Positions 46,080 through 58,286 of a DNA stretch of 64,000 bases are shown here, in pieces; the stretch's first letter is position 1; each line of letters opens with the position of its first letter. This DNA comes from Chimonanthus salicifolius (lineage: Eukaryota > Streptophyta > Magnoliopsida > Laurales > Calycanthaceae), in the NCBI GenBank assembly GCA_013350335.1, contig CM023541.1:38680739-38744738 (forward strand). The letters are read 5' to 3'. A program made the position numbers and the translations under genes. The notes beneath the pieces were generated by a model. It saw nothing but the letters and a program-made list of their open reading frames with translations, did no database searches and was not told where the DNA came from.

Positions 46080-48366
46080 CCGGCCTAAGCTTCAGTCTTC
46101 ACTCCCAGCGGAAACTGCATCTTCTCTTCTCCCTTCTCTCAGTCTTTCTCAGCCAAAAAACCGGCCGACCCTCTGATTTTTCAACAGTGAACTTTTTAGG
46201 AAAAAAATTTTAAAAGACCGGGTTTCAGCCCAGAAATTCAATCCAAGGTAACCAATACATTCCCCTTTCAATTTCAATTAGTTTTGAATCAAAAATTTTT
46301 GAATTTGGCTTTGTTTTCAGTAAGAAAAACGATTTCAAAAATTTAGGGAAAATTTTAGGGTTCCTCGTATCAGTGAGCTTCCGGTATTAAGATCGGATGG
46401 CTCACTGTGTTTCAAAGCTCCAAACCTCTCCCTATGGAAAGAGGACTCCCGGAGGAATCCATCGGACCGGTCAGATGTAAAAATCGAGTTCCGAAAATCC
46501 CCCATTTCCCATTTTCGATTTTACTGTTCACCGGCCGTTCACTGTCTGTTGCAGACAGTGAACGGGAAGAAGAAGAAGAAGAAAAAAAAAATATTATTAT
46601 TTTATTAAAAAAATATTTTTATTTGATATTATTGTTGCTCATGATTTTAAATGTTGGTTCCCATCGAAGAAGGAAAAAAAAAAGAATAAATAATTAAATA
46701 ATTAAATATTATTATTTTATTCAAAAAAAAAATTTTATTTGAGATTATAGTTGCTTATGATTTTAAATGTTGGTTCCCATCGAAGGAAAAATAATGAATA
46801 AATAATTAAATAATTAAATATTATTATTTTATTCAAAAAAAATTTATTTTATTAGATTATGTGATGTGATGTTTAGTACCCCTTTTTGTTAATTAAAACT
46901 GTACTAACCCCTTTCTCTTATTATTTATAGTGTAAATACTATTGTATCCGCTTTCAGTCTGACATTAGTCGGGAACTGAGTGATTCACTTTCAGGCCGGC
47001 ACTATAGTCGGGCACTGAGTGACCTCGAGGCCCACTCAAAATGTCAGCTCTGGTCCTATCCAGAAGATAACCGAGAAGTGACCCGAGGATCTAGACCTCA
47101 CTCAATAAGTCGATCTGGTCAATGCCCAGAAGACAATATGAGTTTGGACTGAGCCCCTTTTATTATTATATTATTATCTTGTGGATGATTTAAAAAGGAT
47201 AGAAACCAAGTAGGAGACTCAATTCCATATACCTCGGATATTTTGTGGGAAAACGTGAGATTTCAAAATACTACTCGTGTGTATGTATTTGATCTGTATA
47301 TTGATTGTGCACTTGTGTGTTCTTTGAACAGAGACCGCGCAAACCACACATAACGGTGAGGGAACTTAACTCTGCAGATTTTGTAAAGAGGTGTTATATT
47401 GAGCAATGAGTGGTTTCGGTTTTGATGAACCCACTCATGTACCTATACATGGTGCACTATGGTAAGAGTGCTGTGATGATTATGGTATTACGATGTTGAT
47501 CGTATGTGTATGTAAGACTGCTTCCACGTACCTGGGCTATTGAACCAATATCGGCCATATGAGAGATGATTTATGTCTACTGGACCATGGGCGGACCATG
47601 CTGTAGTCAGTTGCTGACTTGAGGTGTCAGTATCGGCTACGTTTAAGAGCCGGAGATGTACTTGCAAGGATGTATTTTGACCGTGTCGGGACTTAATACT
47701 GGTCTAAGTGTAGTCGGCAGGCGTTACGGTGGATAATGGCAGTGGTTTAATGATGTTGATATATTACTTGAGGTTATGCTTATTTTTTATCAAGCATGTG
47801 ATATTGAACTGTTGATAACCTGTTTTATATTTACTTAATTTGCATTGTTAATTATCCTTCATTGGACTAGTTAACTCACACAACTCACCTTTCAGGCGAT
47901 GAAACCGAAGAGGAGGACCCTCTCTTTCAGGCTTAGGGCGATTAAGCTAAGGCAGTGTCTTGGGATTCCCCCGGAGAGGAATGCCCTGATCTTTTTCGTT
48001 GGTTCTCGGAACCGTTGATTTTCATTAAGTACCGGATGTGGTACTTAATGTTGAATTGATGTAATAGGCTATGTTGCCTTTGGAGACAATGTTTTTGAAT
48101 GATGAATCAATGAGTGATTTTATTTTGCGTTGTATTAATCAATGTTGGTTTTGATTTGAGCATGTTATGTATTGATGTTGTTGTATCTTGGTTTTTGGGA
48201 AGCATATGGTACATGTTTGAGTCCACTTGATGGGCTAATGTGTAACCGCTGGGCTTAACTGTTGATCCGGCCCAATAAGAATGCTTGTGGTTCTGTTTAT
48301 CTTAAAAAAAAAAAAAAAATCAGTCTCGTTCCGGGCCCATCGGTCGGGTCGGGGCGTGACAAAATG

Positions 48367-49446
48367 GACTAGGTGTGATGTAATAATAATTGGGATTTTT
48401 TTTAAAGTCCGGCCTTATTATAAATTGGGCTAAATTTAATTCTAACTTTTGATTTTAGAGTATTCTATAACTCTATGTTCATTACAATAGGACCTATTAA
48501 TCCACATAATGTTCTTATATAAAAATTATAATATTTATATTTTATTGAAATAACAAATATATGTAATTTGTTTAAGTATAAAAATAATTTGTTATAAATT
48601 TCATTGATGCAAACATGGTAAATAATGTACTTCGAAAATAAGTACTTCAGGTTTCTAATTACTTCCTATATTTGGAAAATTAGTAATAAGTCGGGCATTT
48701 TTTGTTAGGCACGAAAGCCCATGTAAAGCCTCTTTTATGGCAAATTTGAATTGATGAAATTATTATTTTTATTTTAAATTTAAATTTAGAAGGTTTTAGA
48801 TTTATCTAATGCATTTTCACTTTTGAATTGAGTATAATAAGAGAATATATGTCATTTTTTATTCAAATTTCAATGGAAAAATTAAATTCTAGTAACTCAA
48901 TTTTAGTAGTCAAAAACTAGATATCAAATGCATGGTGGTTTTTTCTATTAGAATTAAGTGACTAAAATTTGATTTACATATTAATATTTTTTTAAATTTA
49001 TAATTATTTTAAAAATAAATAAAAAACTTATATACAAACAATAGAAGGCTTCCTCAGCTTTTTACTTAAATGCAATTTAAATCATTGACTTATCTTACTC
49101 TGAGAAGTTGGGTGATTTCTTGTTCTTCTTCTCCCTCACCAAACTCACGTATTTAGTGTTTTTATTATAAAAAATAAAAATGTTCATTTAACTACGCCTA
49201 TAATTCGTCTATTTCCACGTGTCAATTTGAGAATAAGAGTGTAATATATGGTGACTTCGTTGCGTCAGGACAGTGCATTAGTTCCTTACGCGTGTTTCCT
49301 TCATCAGTTTCCAGACTCACCCAACCCCTTCACTTGTGCAGAAAGAGAGAGAGATCCAACCAACTGATCTCAACAAGGAAGCCCGTTAATGGAGTAGAAG
49401 ACAGGCAGAAGGACAAGAAGAAGAAGAAGAAGAAGAAGAAGAGGAG
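48367..49446 (+). promoter_or_regulatory. Upstream and leader region of copy B DnaJ
   Basis: AT-rich sequence matching the copy A upstream region, ending with a leader that contains AGAGAGAGAG and a (GAA)n/(AAG)n run directly before the ATG. The G-box CACGTG is at 49216-49221. The LTR element ends ~1.1 kb upstream of the ATG and its orientation is the same as the gene. No other gene seen. Confidence 0.55.
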
Positions 49447-50503
49447 ATGGGCGTGGATTACTATAAGACACTTCAGGTGGACAAGAGCGCCAAAGATGAG
49501 GATTTGAAGAAATCATATCGAAAATTGGCCATGAAATGGCATCCGGACAAGAACCCCACCAACAAGAAGGAAGCTGAAGCCAAATTCAAGCAAATCTCTG
49601 AAGCCTATGAGGTTCAGTCCCTTCTCATTTCCCATTTTCTATTTCTAATCTCCCCCTTCTTTTCTTTTTCTTTTTCTTTTTCTTTTTTCTCTTTTGTTGT
49701 TTTAAATCACCGAAAAGAAACCCAGTTCTCGTTTCTCATATCCCAATTTCGAGTCCCCCTTTTCTCTGTATTTTATTTTATTGGAAATAGCGTTTTTTTT
49801 TTTTTTCAAGCTTTTGTTTTCATCTTCAGTGAAATTCCAGTTCCTATTTCTCATTAATTCCGTGTTTTGATCTCCATTTTTTACCATTTCAATTTTCAGC
49901 ACCAAGTCACCATACGAATCCACTTATTGTCTCTCTCTTTTCCCTTACGTACCCAGTTTTCTCATTTTCGTCACCAGCAAAATCCACTTCGAATTTCCCA
50001 TTTTCTAGCTCCCTTTTCGCCATTAGAAAAGAGAAAAGAAAAATTAAAGAACCCACTTCCTATCTCTCAATTTCCATTTTCTAACTCCCTATCCCCTTTC
50101 TCTATTTCTTCACCACAAACCCACTTATCATCGCTCATTTCCCATTTTCTAATATACGCTTTCCTCCAATTCAAAGATAGAAAGCCCCACTTCCTATCTC
50201 TTTCATTTCCCCATTTTTAACCATCCCTTTTCTCCTTCTCTGAACAAACAAATAAAATTTTCCCACTTTTTTCATTCAAAAGGAAAGAGGAAAAACCTAC
50301 TTCCCAGATCTCATTTTCCATTTTCTGGTCCCCCCTTTTCTTCATTAAAAAAAAAAAAATAAAGAGAAAAAGACCATGTCACCATTTCCCATTTTCAAGT
50401 TCCCCTCTTTTCTTTCAAATCCCCATTCTTCTTCGTTTCATTACCAACGAAAATCCACTTCCCATTTCTCATTTTCCATTTCCCATTTCCCATTTTCTGG
50501 AAC

Positions 50504-50562
<59 letters not shown>

Positions 50563-53500
50563 TTCAATACCCATTTTCCATTTCTAATTTCTTATTTTTC
50601 TACTCCCTCCTTTTCTCCTTATTTTTCACCACGAGTAAAGCACATTTCCGACTTCTCATTTTTCCATGTACCTGTCCACCCTTTTCTTCTTTTCATCACC
50701 AAGAAAACTCACTTCCTATATCTCGGTTCCCAATTACTAACCCCCCTTTGCTTCTTTGTCTCCAATAACAACTCTCTGTAAAAACCTTTTCCTATCTCTC
50801 ATTTTCTAACCCTCCCTTTTCTACTCTTTAGGTTCTAAGTGACCCCCAGAAGCGGGCCATCTATGACCAGTATGGAGAAGAAGGCCTAAAAGGGCAAGTA
50901 CCCCCACCAGGTGGCGCTTCTGGCTTCTCCAATTTTGGCCCATTTGGTGCTGGGAGCTCCACAACCTTCAAATTCAATCCAAGAAGTGCTGACGATATCT
51001 TCTCGGAGTTCTTTGGGTACTCCAGCCCATTTGGTGGTGGCGGAATGGGTGACATGGGTGGCTCTCGTGGAGGCTCTGGACGATTCCCTAGGGGTATCTT
51101 TGGAGAGGACATTTTTGCTTCTTTTGGAGGTGCCGGTGGCGAGGCATCTGCCAATGTTCTCCGCAAGGGCCAGCCCATTGAGCAGAATCTCTCCTGCAGC
51201 CTGGAGGATCTTTACAAGGGCACGACCAAGAAGATGAAGATTTCAAGGGATGTCATGGATTCCAATGGGTGAGCTTTTACTTCCCATGTTATTTGATTCA
51301 TGTGGAAATTGCTGTGATCTTCTTTTATTGGTAATGTTTTAGATTTATTTAAACAAGAAGCAAAACACACTTACCTTTCAAAAAAAGAAGCAGCAAAACA
51401 CGTTTGGGAAATGAGGTTAATTGTGCAAAAATTTATGCTTGACAAGCATTTTCATTTGTTCCTTTGAATTGATATCAACCAGCATTATGTGTCAAGGAAT
51501 GAGTGAAAAGGTTGGTGTTGGTCATTTTCTGGTACTCAATGTTGTCATTCAATGGTTAATGTAATTTGGTGGTCTTTTTGTTCATTTATGTTTTTTCTTT
51601 CCTTTTTCATATTTATTTTTGTTGGGGTTGGAGTTATATCTTGATTGCCCAAGTATGTTAATGCTCCCCTTGTGAACATTTTCTAGCAAGCCTTTTGTGT
51701 CATAAAATCAGAACTCTTAGATTTTTGAGAACAACATTATGATGGTAATCTATTGTCAATGGTGCTATATTTTTTCTCTTATTATGCTTACAATTCTTAG
51801 TCATGATGTTGTAGTTGCATACCAGCCTAAAATGCCCATGTGCACCCTTGTTATGTTTCTTTTTCCTTTAATCTCTCAGAAAAAAGATTTGTAAAATTCA
51901 TTACCTATCCTGTTTTGGAACATTATATATTGCTTCAATGCCTTCATTAAATTTGTTTCCTTATCTTTCCACATTTTTTGGGTCCACTTGTAAGGGCAAT
52001 TTAGTGCTTGTGTTTGATAGTCACTTCATCATTTGAAGAAAGCTCATTCATAGTGGTGTTTTTAGTTTTTCTATGTTGTAGTCAACAATATTTTAAATGG
52101 TAAAAAGAAATATAAAAAGATGATACACATTAGAGATGCATGAAGCAAAGGGGAAACCCCAAACACGTATAGAATACACAAACAAAACCAAGCAAAATTC
52201 AAGAATTAACTCATCTAAGCTATAAGCTACCCATTTTGGCCACTGAGGAGCATGCATTCACCTTATGCTCAATGAAAATCGATTTAAAGACGCTTGAGAT
52301 GCCTGGACATGTGTATATACTGAATGTTGGGTATGGTTGTGTTGGATGCCTTGATACTTGTGGGACTTTGTAAGATGTGCTTGAATGATATAACTACTTT
52401 CGTCACAGGACATACAAAAGAGAGACCTCAAAGTTCTTTTGGTATAAAGCTTTACAAAATAGACACTTCTTTGATGATTAGCATGCTTGAAAGATTAGTT
52501 CACTTAATAAAGTTAAGGGAAATTCTAAAAATATCCTTCGGTGTTCCCATTGTTCTAAAAAAATATTTTTTACTTTTTCCAATATTGAAGAGCCCTCTAA
52601 CTTTTCATGAAAATTTAAAGAGGCCTCCCTTTTCTTGCCAGATTCTTTTTCTTTCCATTCCCTTCAAATACCTTAATTTTGTTGGAGCTAATAACCTGTC
52701 CACCCTGTTGCAATTGCCTTTGACGATCACTATTTGATTGGATAGTCGGAACTTGACTCCTTTGAGAAGACCCTCAAGATTCACAATAGTTTTAAAGAAA
52801 CATAGATCAATGAACCAAAACTTTCCTCGATGCTACCTTTTGTGTGGTGAGGGGAAATTTTGTTAGACCAAATTATGTCAACAATTGCTATTGTTAGATT
52901 TTTCCTGTCCATCGCTACCATGTGTATTCCATTCTCTATGATGGAAGATCTACCCTTTTTTTTTTAACAATAACAAGATGATAAATATATTAAACCATAC
53001 GAAACGTCAAAGTTACATAAAAAAGGTCGAAGAGACTTAAACCTAGAACAAAGGAAAAGAAGAAAAATATAGAAGTTATAAAGTCCTAAAACGCAGAGAC
53101 TAAATACAATGAAATTCCAAAATATGGACCCCATGGTGCCGTCAAACCCTCCCCCAATGGTTACAAGAGTAAGACGCCATTGGTTGTCAAGTCAACTCCA
53201 ATCTTTGCAAAGAAATCCGTGACTCCATTGGCTGTTCGCCTAATCTGCACGAAGGAAACCTTATGGTCCGAACACAATTCCTTTATTTCCCCTACCACTG
53301 TAATCAATCTTCAAGGAGGCCTTTTCTTCCCGTTAGCGCATTTGATCACATTCATCAAACCCCCTTCTTTCATGGTCTTTTCATTCTAGTTCCCACCACC
53401 TATAGTCTATCCAAATCCTTTCTTGATATCACCCATGTGATATGCATGACATGGACACCTACAATTGGTCCAACAAATGGGGTGTAGTTTTTCCCCTACC

Positions 53501-53958
53501 GCACTCAAGTTTATTGGATTGTGCCATATACACACACACACACACACAGGGCTGGGGCGGTCTATGTTAGATAGTGGGCCCTACCCTGTTGATCATAAAA
53601 ATTATATGGATGGGTAGATTATCATGAGGACTATCATAATGTTGAAAATGGGATCTATTGAATTATGTTAGCCAATAATTTTTTAAGAATAAAAATGAAA
53701 CATTAGATAAATATTTTGACCTATCATATTTAATCGAATGTTTGAGGATGCATCAAATGAAAATTATGAAAGGTTGGATCGAAGTCTTTTAAAAAAAATA
53801 AAATTCTAGTGGACTGGATTCAAAATAAAGTGGCCCCCACAAGAGAAGGAGGGAGGGAGGCCTTTCAAACCCACCCATCCATGTGGCATCTGGGCCTAGG
53901 TGATGACCATTGGTTGTTTGCACCATGTTTGGTGCAAACTCGTTCTACCATGAGTGCT

Positions 53959-54001
<43 letters not shown>

Positions 54002-57000
54002 ATATTGATATTTGGTACTAGGCAAATTTTTTCCTCAGGTTGTGGGAGAGGTTTGATCTTGAGGAAATGTATATATCTCATTTGATTATTAATGAATGGT
54101 CACATACAATGTTTAACATAGATAAATGATTACCTAAGAAGCATATATATATATATAACTAGGGTCACCTCGCCAATGAAGAGGAGACACCAATTGAATC
54201 ATTCTAACCATCTAATAAATTGACTATTATGTGACCAAAAATTGACTGAAAATGTTCAAAATATGTTGTATCAACTTAAATGCCTAGTAAATGATTGAGC
54301 AGAATGCTAACCACATTGACGTTGACTTGCAATTCGATCATTGGTTCCAAATTGCATTGGGCAAGTGGTAATTTTAAAATAATAACATGTACAGTGAGTC
54401 ATGGGATCACTAATTATATAAAATAAAATTTTTAATTTAATTTCATGTCAAAATATTTTTAAAAGATGATTATATCCATTTAAAGTTGGTAAAAAATGGA
54501 TTGTTCAATATGAAAACAGCAATTCTTAAAATAAATTAAAGAATTTCAACACTTATTATCTATTTTTAAGAATTCATATGAAAATAATATAAATTCTTAT
54601 AAAAATAAATTTTAGTATATAAATTAATTAAACATATCTTATTTCAAACCCATTATTACAATCAAAATTCCGGTCTGGAATCAGTCCGGAAATTGTGCAA
54701 AGAAAACCAATTCCAAGACTCTCCAAAGAAGACACAAAGCCCACAAACTGAAATAAAAATAGCACCAAATTGTCACAGAATATGAGGAATCCAAACCCAA
54801 ACAGAAATAGAACCTAAGGAAAAAAGGGAAATTTAAAATACCCAAATGACCAAATATAGGAATCGAGGCAATCTATTGAAAGCTATGATGCACGGATACT
54901 CTGAAACCATTCGAGTATCTGTGTCGGATACGTTTTCGACACGGATACGGCTCAAATACATGTCGGATACGTATCCAATTAAATAAAATATTTTTTAAAT
55001 ACGAATACGGCAGTAGACACGGAGGGACATGGCGGGACACAAGACACAGGAGACAGGATACGGCACGGGATACGGCAGCATGGGAGAAAAGGGGGAAAAA
55101 AAATTTATCAACCAATAGCTTTAGTTTCTTGGAATACAAAGTTTAAGTAAAATATCAAATTATCAACCAATAGCTTTTAGTCTCTTGAAAGACAAAGTTT
55201 CCTTCTCATTTGATATTTTAATTTTAGATTATTGCATCAAGAGGGGGGCTTGGGAACAGTGGTTATTACCACATCAAAAAATTTAGACTTATGTTATGTG
55301 CTTAATCGATGGTAATTTTTATGTCTAAGAATAAAAAAAATAGAAGATGGAAATAGAAGTTAAAATTAATAAAAATGTATAAATCGTGACTAGTCCCTAT
55401 TTCTTGTTGATATATATATATATAATTTTTTAATTCCGCGTATCCCGCCGCACCCGTATCCTAGTTTTTTAAAATTTGTCGTATCCTCGTATCGGATACG
55501 TGTCGTATCCGATACACATACCCGTATCGGTGCTTCTTAAATTGAAAGTAAGTCCGACCACAAGATGCAAACAAAATACCCAGAAGATTCCCAACCCACT
55601 TGCCACAAATACACGGCAACGAATCAGAAACTTTTAAAAAATAAAAAGAAATCCAAAGAACCCAGTAACCCACCTCCCACAGCGTTCCTTAGACGCCAAA
55701 AACCGAAATTTCAAGAGAAAATAATTGAAGAAGACACGAAGCCATTAAAGAAATTTCCGCTAGAAAGAAAGCCCATCAAGGAAAGATGAAAAAAAAAGAA
55801 GAAATGAGGGAGAGGGCTAGAGGAGAAGAAAATAAAAAATAGAGAAAAGAGAGAGAGAGAGAGATGAGAAATTCTCACCGGAGTTTGCCTCTCCTTCCTT
55901 CAATCGTCTCCTTCTTGCTGTTTCCTCTTCTTATTAGGGTTCGCAGCCCCTTTTTAACAAAAAAAAAACGCGTGTCCGGGCTTGCCCAAGCGTGTCGGGG
56001 CGTGTCTGGGCTTATCAACACGGGTCCGGGTGTATCCGAGTGATGTATCGGGGAGTATCCATATTTAAAAAAATATTTAATTAATTGGATACGTATCCGA
56101 CACGGATACTCGAGGGGTTTCGAAGTATCCGTGCTTTATAGATGATTACAATAACCTAATTTAAGTTATAAAAGACACCCGTAAAATATTGAAACCTCAA
56201 AGTTATAAGAAAACCATAAAAAAACTTTATTTGCAAATCACTCACTAAAAGACAACTACTTGCTTCCTAGGAAGTCTACTTTTTATGTTTAGCATAAGCC
56301 ATTAGGTAAAAGGATTTGTGTTTGCATTTCCATTGGATACCTTGAAAGGAGCAAGGATTTCATCGTCTTTGATCCTCTTGTTTGGATGCATGAAATGTTG
56401 TCAGTTGGAATGCAATACCTAATGAAAATAACTTTATCATGAAGTGTGTTACAAGCTCTCTCTCTAAGTGTGTGAGAGAACCTAGTACCTGACTAGTGAG
56501 GAATTCATTGATGAACCTCTCTCTCTCTCTTCCTTTTTGTTGACCTTTGTCAATCTGTAGAGTATACCCTTAAAAAGGATTGAATCTAATATCCACTGCC
56601 GATGATGTGGATCCGTCTTGGGAGGGAATTTGTGCTTTGGTGATGGTGAAAGAGAGGATTTCGGATGTATCGTTGAATTGAAGAATTAAGTTGTATGGGC
56701 CATTATCATTTTTTCTTATGAGTGAAGTCTAAATCATTTCTTTATTTTTCTTTTTTCTTTTTCTTTTTATTGTTTCTCTAGGAGGCCGACAACTGTAGAG
56801 GAAATTCTGACAATAGAGATAAAGCCAGGTTGGAAAAAGGGCACGAAAATCACTTTCCCTGAAAAGGGCAATGAGCAGCGTAACTTGATACCGTCTGACC
56901 TGGTCTTCATTATTGATGAAAAGCCACACAGCGTCTTCAGGAGGGATGGGAATGATCTAATAATGACACAAAAGATCTCTCTTCTTGAAGCTCTCACAGG

Positions 57001-57223
57001 TTACACAGTACAATTAACAACTCTAGATGGTCGAAGCCTGACCATCCCCATCAACACAATCATCCATCCCAGCTATGAGGAAGTTGTTAGGGGAGAAGGG
57101 ATGCCAATCCCAAAGGAGCCTTCCAAGAAAGGAAACCTGAGAATCAAATTCAACATCAAGTTCCCCACCAAGCTTACGTCAGAGCAGAAGACGGGCATCA
57201 AGCGGCTTTTGACGGCACCCTGA
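49447..57223 (+). CDS. Type II DnaJ/HSP40 co-chaperone gene, copy B (three exons, 347 aa)
   Basis: Exons 49447-49611, 50832-51268 and 56782-57223 join by GT-AG introns into an open 1044-base frame. The J domain (1-70) has HPD at 32-34 with [10 protein letters not shown] at the end of exon 1. A Gly/Phe region ([15 protein letters not shown]) is followed by the two C-terminal barrels ([46 protein letters not shown]). It lacks the zinc domain, so it is a type II (DNAJB/Sis1-like) J protein, expected in cytosol or nucleus as a partner that hands clients to HSP70 and stimulates its ATPase. The length is normal for the plant family (about 340-350 aa). All residues that differ in copy A have here the state I know from the family. 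Intron 2 (5.5 kb) contains a LINE remnant and nested transposons. Most likely the functional copy. Confidence 0.93.
49612..50831 (+). repeat. DnaJ copy B intron 1: pyrimidine-rich degenerate repeats
   Basis: Counterpart of 13352-14552. The (TC)n tract is longer here (about 50510-50560). There is no coding sequence despite long stop-free frames. Confidence 0.8.
52962..53450 (-). mobile_element. LINE 3' end remnant in intron 2 (copy B)
   Basis: Counterpart of 20240-20720. The T run at about 52957-52967 is the poly-A tail seen from the plus strand. RNase H end residues ([19 protein letters not shown]) are readable on the minus strand. Confidence 0.62.
53961..53998. repeat. (TA)n microsatellite
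   Basis: About 38 bases of TA. The copy A site (about 21247-21258) has only a handful of units. Confidence 0.95.
54134..56141. mobile_element. Non-autonomous DNA transposon, 2008 bp, 8-bp target duplication
   Basis: Flanked by perfect ATGATTAC repeats (54126-54133 and 56142-56149). Copy A has one ATGATTAC (21384-21391) in otherwise continuous sequence, which is the empty site. The ends CTAAGAAGCA and (reversed) CTATAAAGCACGGATAC form an imperfect inverted repeat. An 8-base duplication is typical of hAT elements, but the terminal bases do not follow the usual CAG start, so the superfamily is tentative. The interior has no transposase; it has A-rich stretches, CGGATAC-type repeats near the right end, and a nested element of the same style. 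Parts at 54650-54850 and 55560-55950 look like captured gene sequence (unproven). Confidence 0.85.
54883..55540. mobile_element. Nested transposon of the same family, 658 bp
   Basis: Flanked by perfect 8-base repeats ATTGAAAG (54875-54882 and 55541-55548). The ends CTATGATGCACGGATAC and (reversed) TTAAGAAGCACCGATAC match at 13 of 17 positions. Subterminal CGGATAC/GTATCCG motifs are repeated on both sides in inverted orientation. No coding capacity, so it behaves as a MITE-like passenger. Confidence 0.87.
56150..56781 (+). other. End of copy B DnaJ intron 2
   Basis: Sequence matching 21392-21999, ending in a T/C-rich acceptor TTTCTCTAG. No gene. Confidence 0.65.
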
Positions 57224-58267
57224 CTCGTGAATAATTGGCACTCTTCATGTAAGTTATTTATTTAGTGCTCTTTTTCCTCTCTGCTGGAGGTTCCGTTGTT
57301 TTCCATGTAAAAAGGTTCTGCACAATGCTTTTGCATTTGGAAATTTGATGAGCCAATTTACCTTTTGTTGTCAGGTTTTCTCATTTCTAGTGTTTATGAG
57401 AAGTCAACAAATGTTGTCGATTGACTGCTGTGACCATTGCAAGCGATTTGTTATAGTTTGGGTTTGAGTTCATTCAAATGCCAGAATCTTGTTATTATAT
57501 CTTTGATTTCGTTCATTTCTTGTGACATCTTACCTGCATCAGAATTTTAGTTCATTGGACTTCTGCGGCTATGTGAAGGTGGTTTTAATAGAGCAGATTA
57601 ATATTGTGCTATTAGAAAAATGAAATTCTGCCACTGAGCTATTTTTGCTCAAATTGGCAAGTTCTGATGACTGAATGTGCTGGACACTGGTCTTCAATTT
57701 CTTAGAATGGGCTGAAATAAACTGATTCAGCCTGATTTTATGCCTCCAGGTTATAATCTAGGCCTAACTATTTAGGCCTGATGAGCGAGGGAAAGAGTCC
57801 TGGATAGCCTTGGTTGGACTGGTCCTATTGTGTTGCCTTTCGAAACACGTGACATGTTGATTTTCATGGTTGCTGGTAAATAATGCATATTGTTTTTTCC
57901 TCTTTTTTCACAATCTTAAGGTATTGATCGCAGTCTCTGTGATGGTGTTAATGGCACATGATCATTGTCACCATTATTATCAAAGCTACTTATCCCATCT
58001 ATCTTAGGTTGATAGTTATATTTAGATTTGCCAAATTGTTTCTATTGGGCCAACTGTCTTTTTGAGCCTATATGACTTGAACCTGCGTCTTTTTGTTTGT
58101 AAATGCCGGAATTTAATATTCTAAATCTCCGGTGGTTCTTTTTTGTAGTTTGGTGTCTCTAGTAATTCAAGAATTCACATGTCACCGGTGATTGAAAATA
58201 TCAGGATTTGTCTTTCGAAGTTCCCTATATGATTTTGAAACCTGGATATGAGAATCTGCATTACAAC
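57224..58267 (+). other. 3' untranslated and downstream region of copy B DnaJ
   Basis: Counterpart of 22442-23490. Non-coding; probably contains the 3' untranslated region. At 58268 it meets LINE coding sequence directly. Confidence 0.6.
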
Positions 58268-58286
58268 ACAGAAGAGGTCGTTTTCG

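Larger units (their letters stand above)
38035..48361 (+). mobile_element. Two-LTR Ty3/gypsy chromovirus (Tekay/Del-like), copy B element
   Basis: The element has a 5' LTR (38035-39752), primer-binding site, extra pre-gag ORF, gag-pol with chromodomain, polypurine tract and 3' LTR (45140-48361). Perfect 5-base target duplications AAATG lie at 38030-38034 and 48362-48366. Copy A keeps the empty site CATAAAATGGACTAGG at about 12078. The element therefore inserted after the large duplication, or was lost cleanly from A, which is unlikely. A 1.5 kb deletion took the promoter part of the 5' LTR, and five stops interrupt gag-pol, so it cannot be autonomous. Lineage assignment rests on the C-terminal chromodomain (HETWEPE) and LTR style. 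Confidence 0.95.
45140..48361 (+). repeat. 3' LTR of copy B element, 3222 bp (full length)
   Basis: Starts TGTAATACCC, ends GGGGCGTGACA. It has the TATA box TATAAAAG at 46072-46079, a 42-bp tandem repeat just upstream (45906-46010) and ~110-bp repeats near 46651-46850. The last ~150 bases differ from the 5' LTR at about 10 positions, far more than the rest. Confidence 0.94.
51269..54133 (+). other. First part of copy B DnaJ intron 2
   Basis: Matches copy A tandem unit 1 up to about 52793, then the sequence that follows unit 2 in copy A. A LINE remnant lies at 52962-53450 and a (TA)n tract at 53961-53998 (only a few TA in copy A). No gene. Confidence 0.65.

Noticed and set aside
45837..46213. 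Frames over the LTR promoter region
   Set aside because: They read the 42-bp tandem repeat and transcription start region of the LTR.
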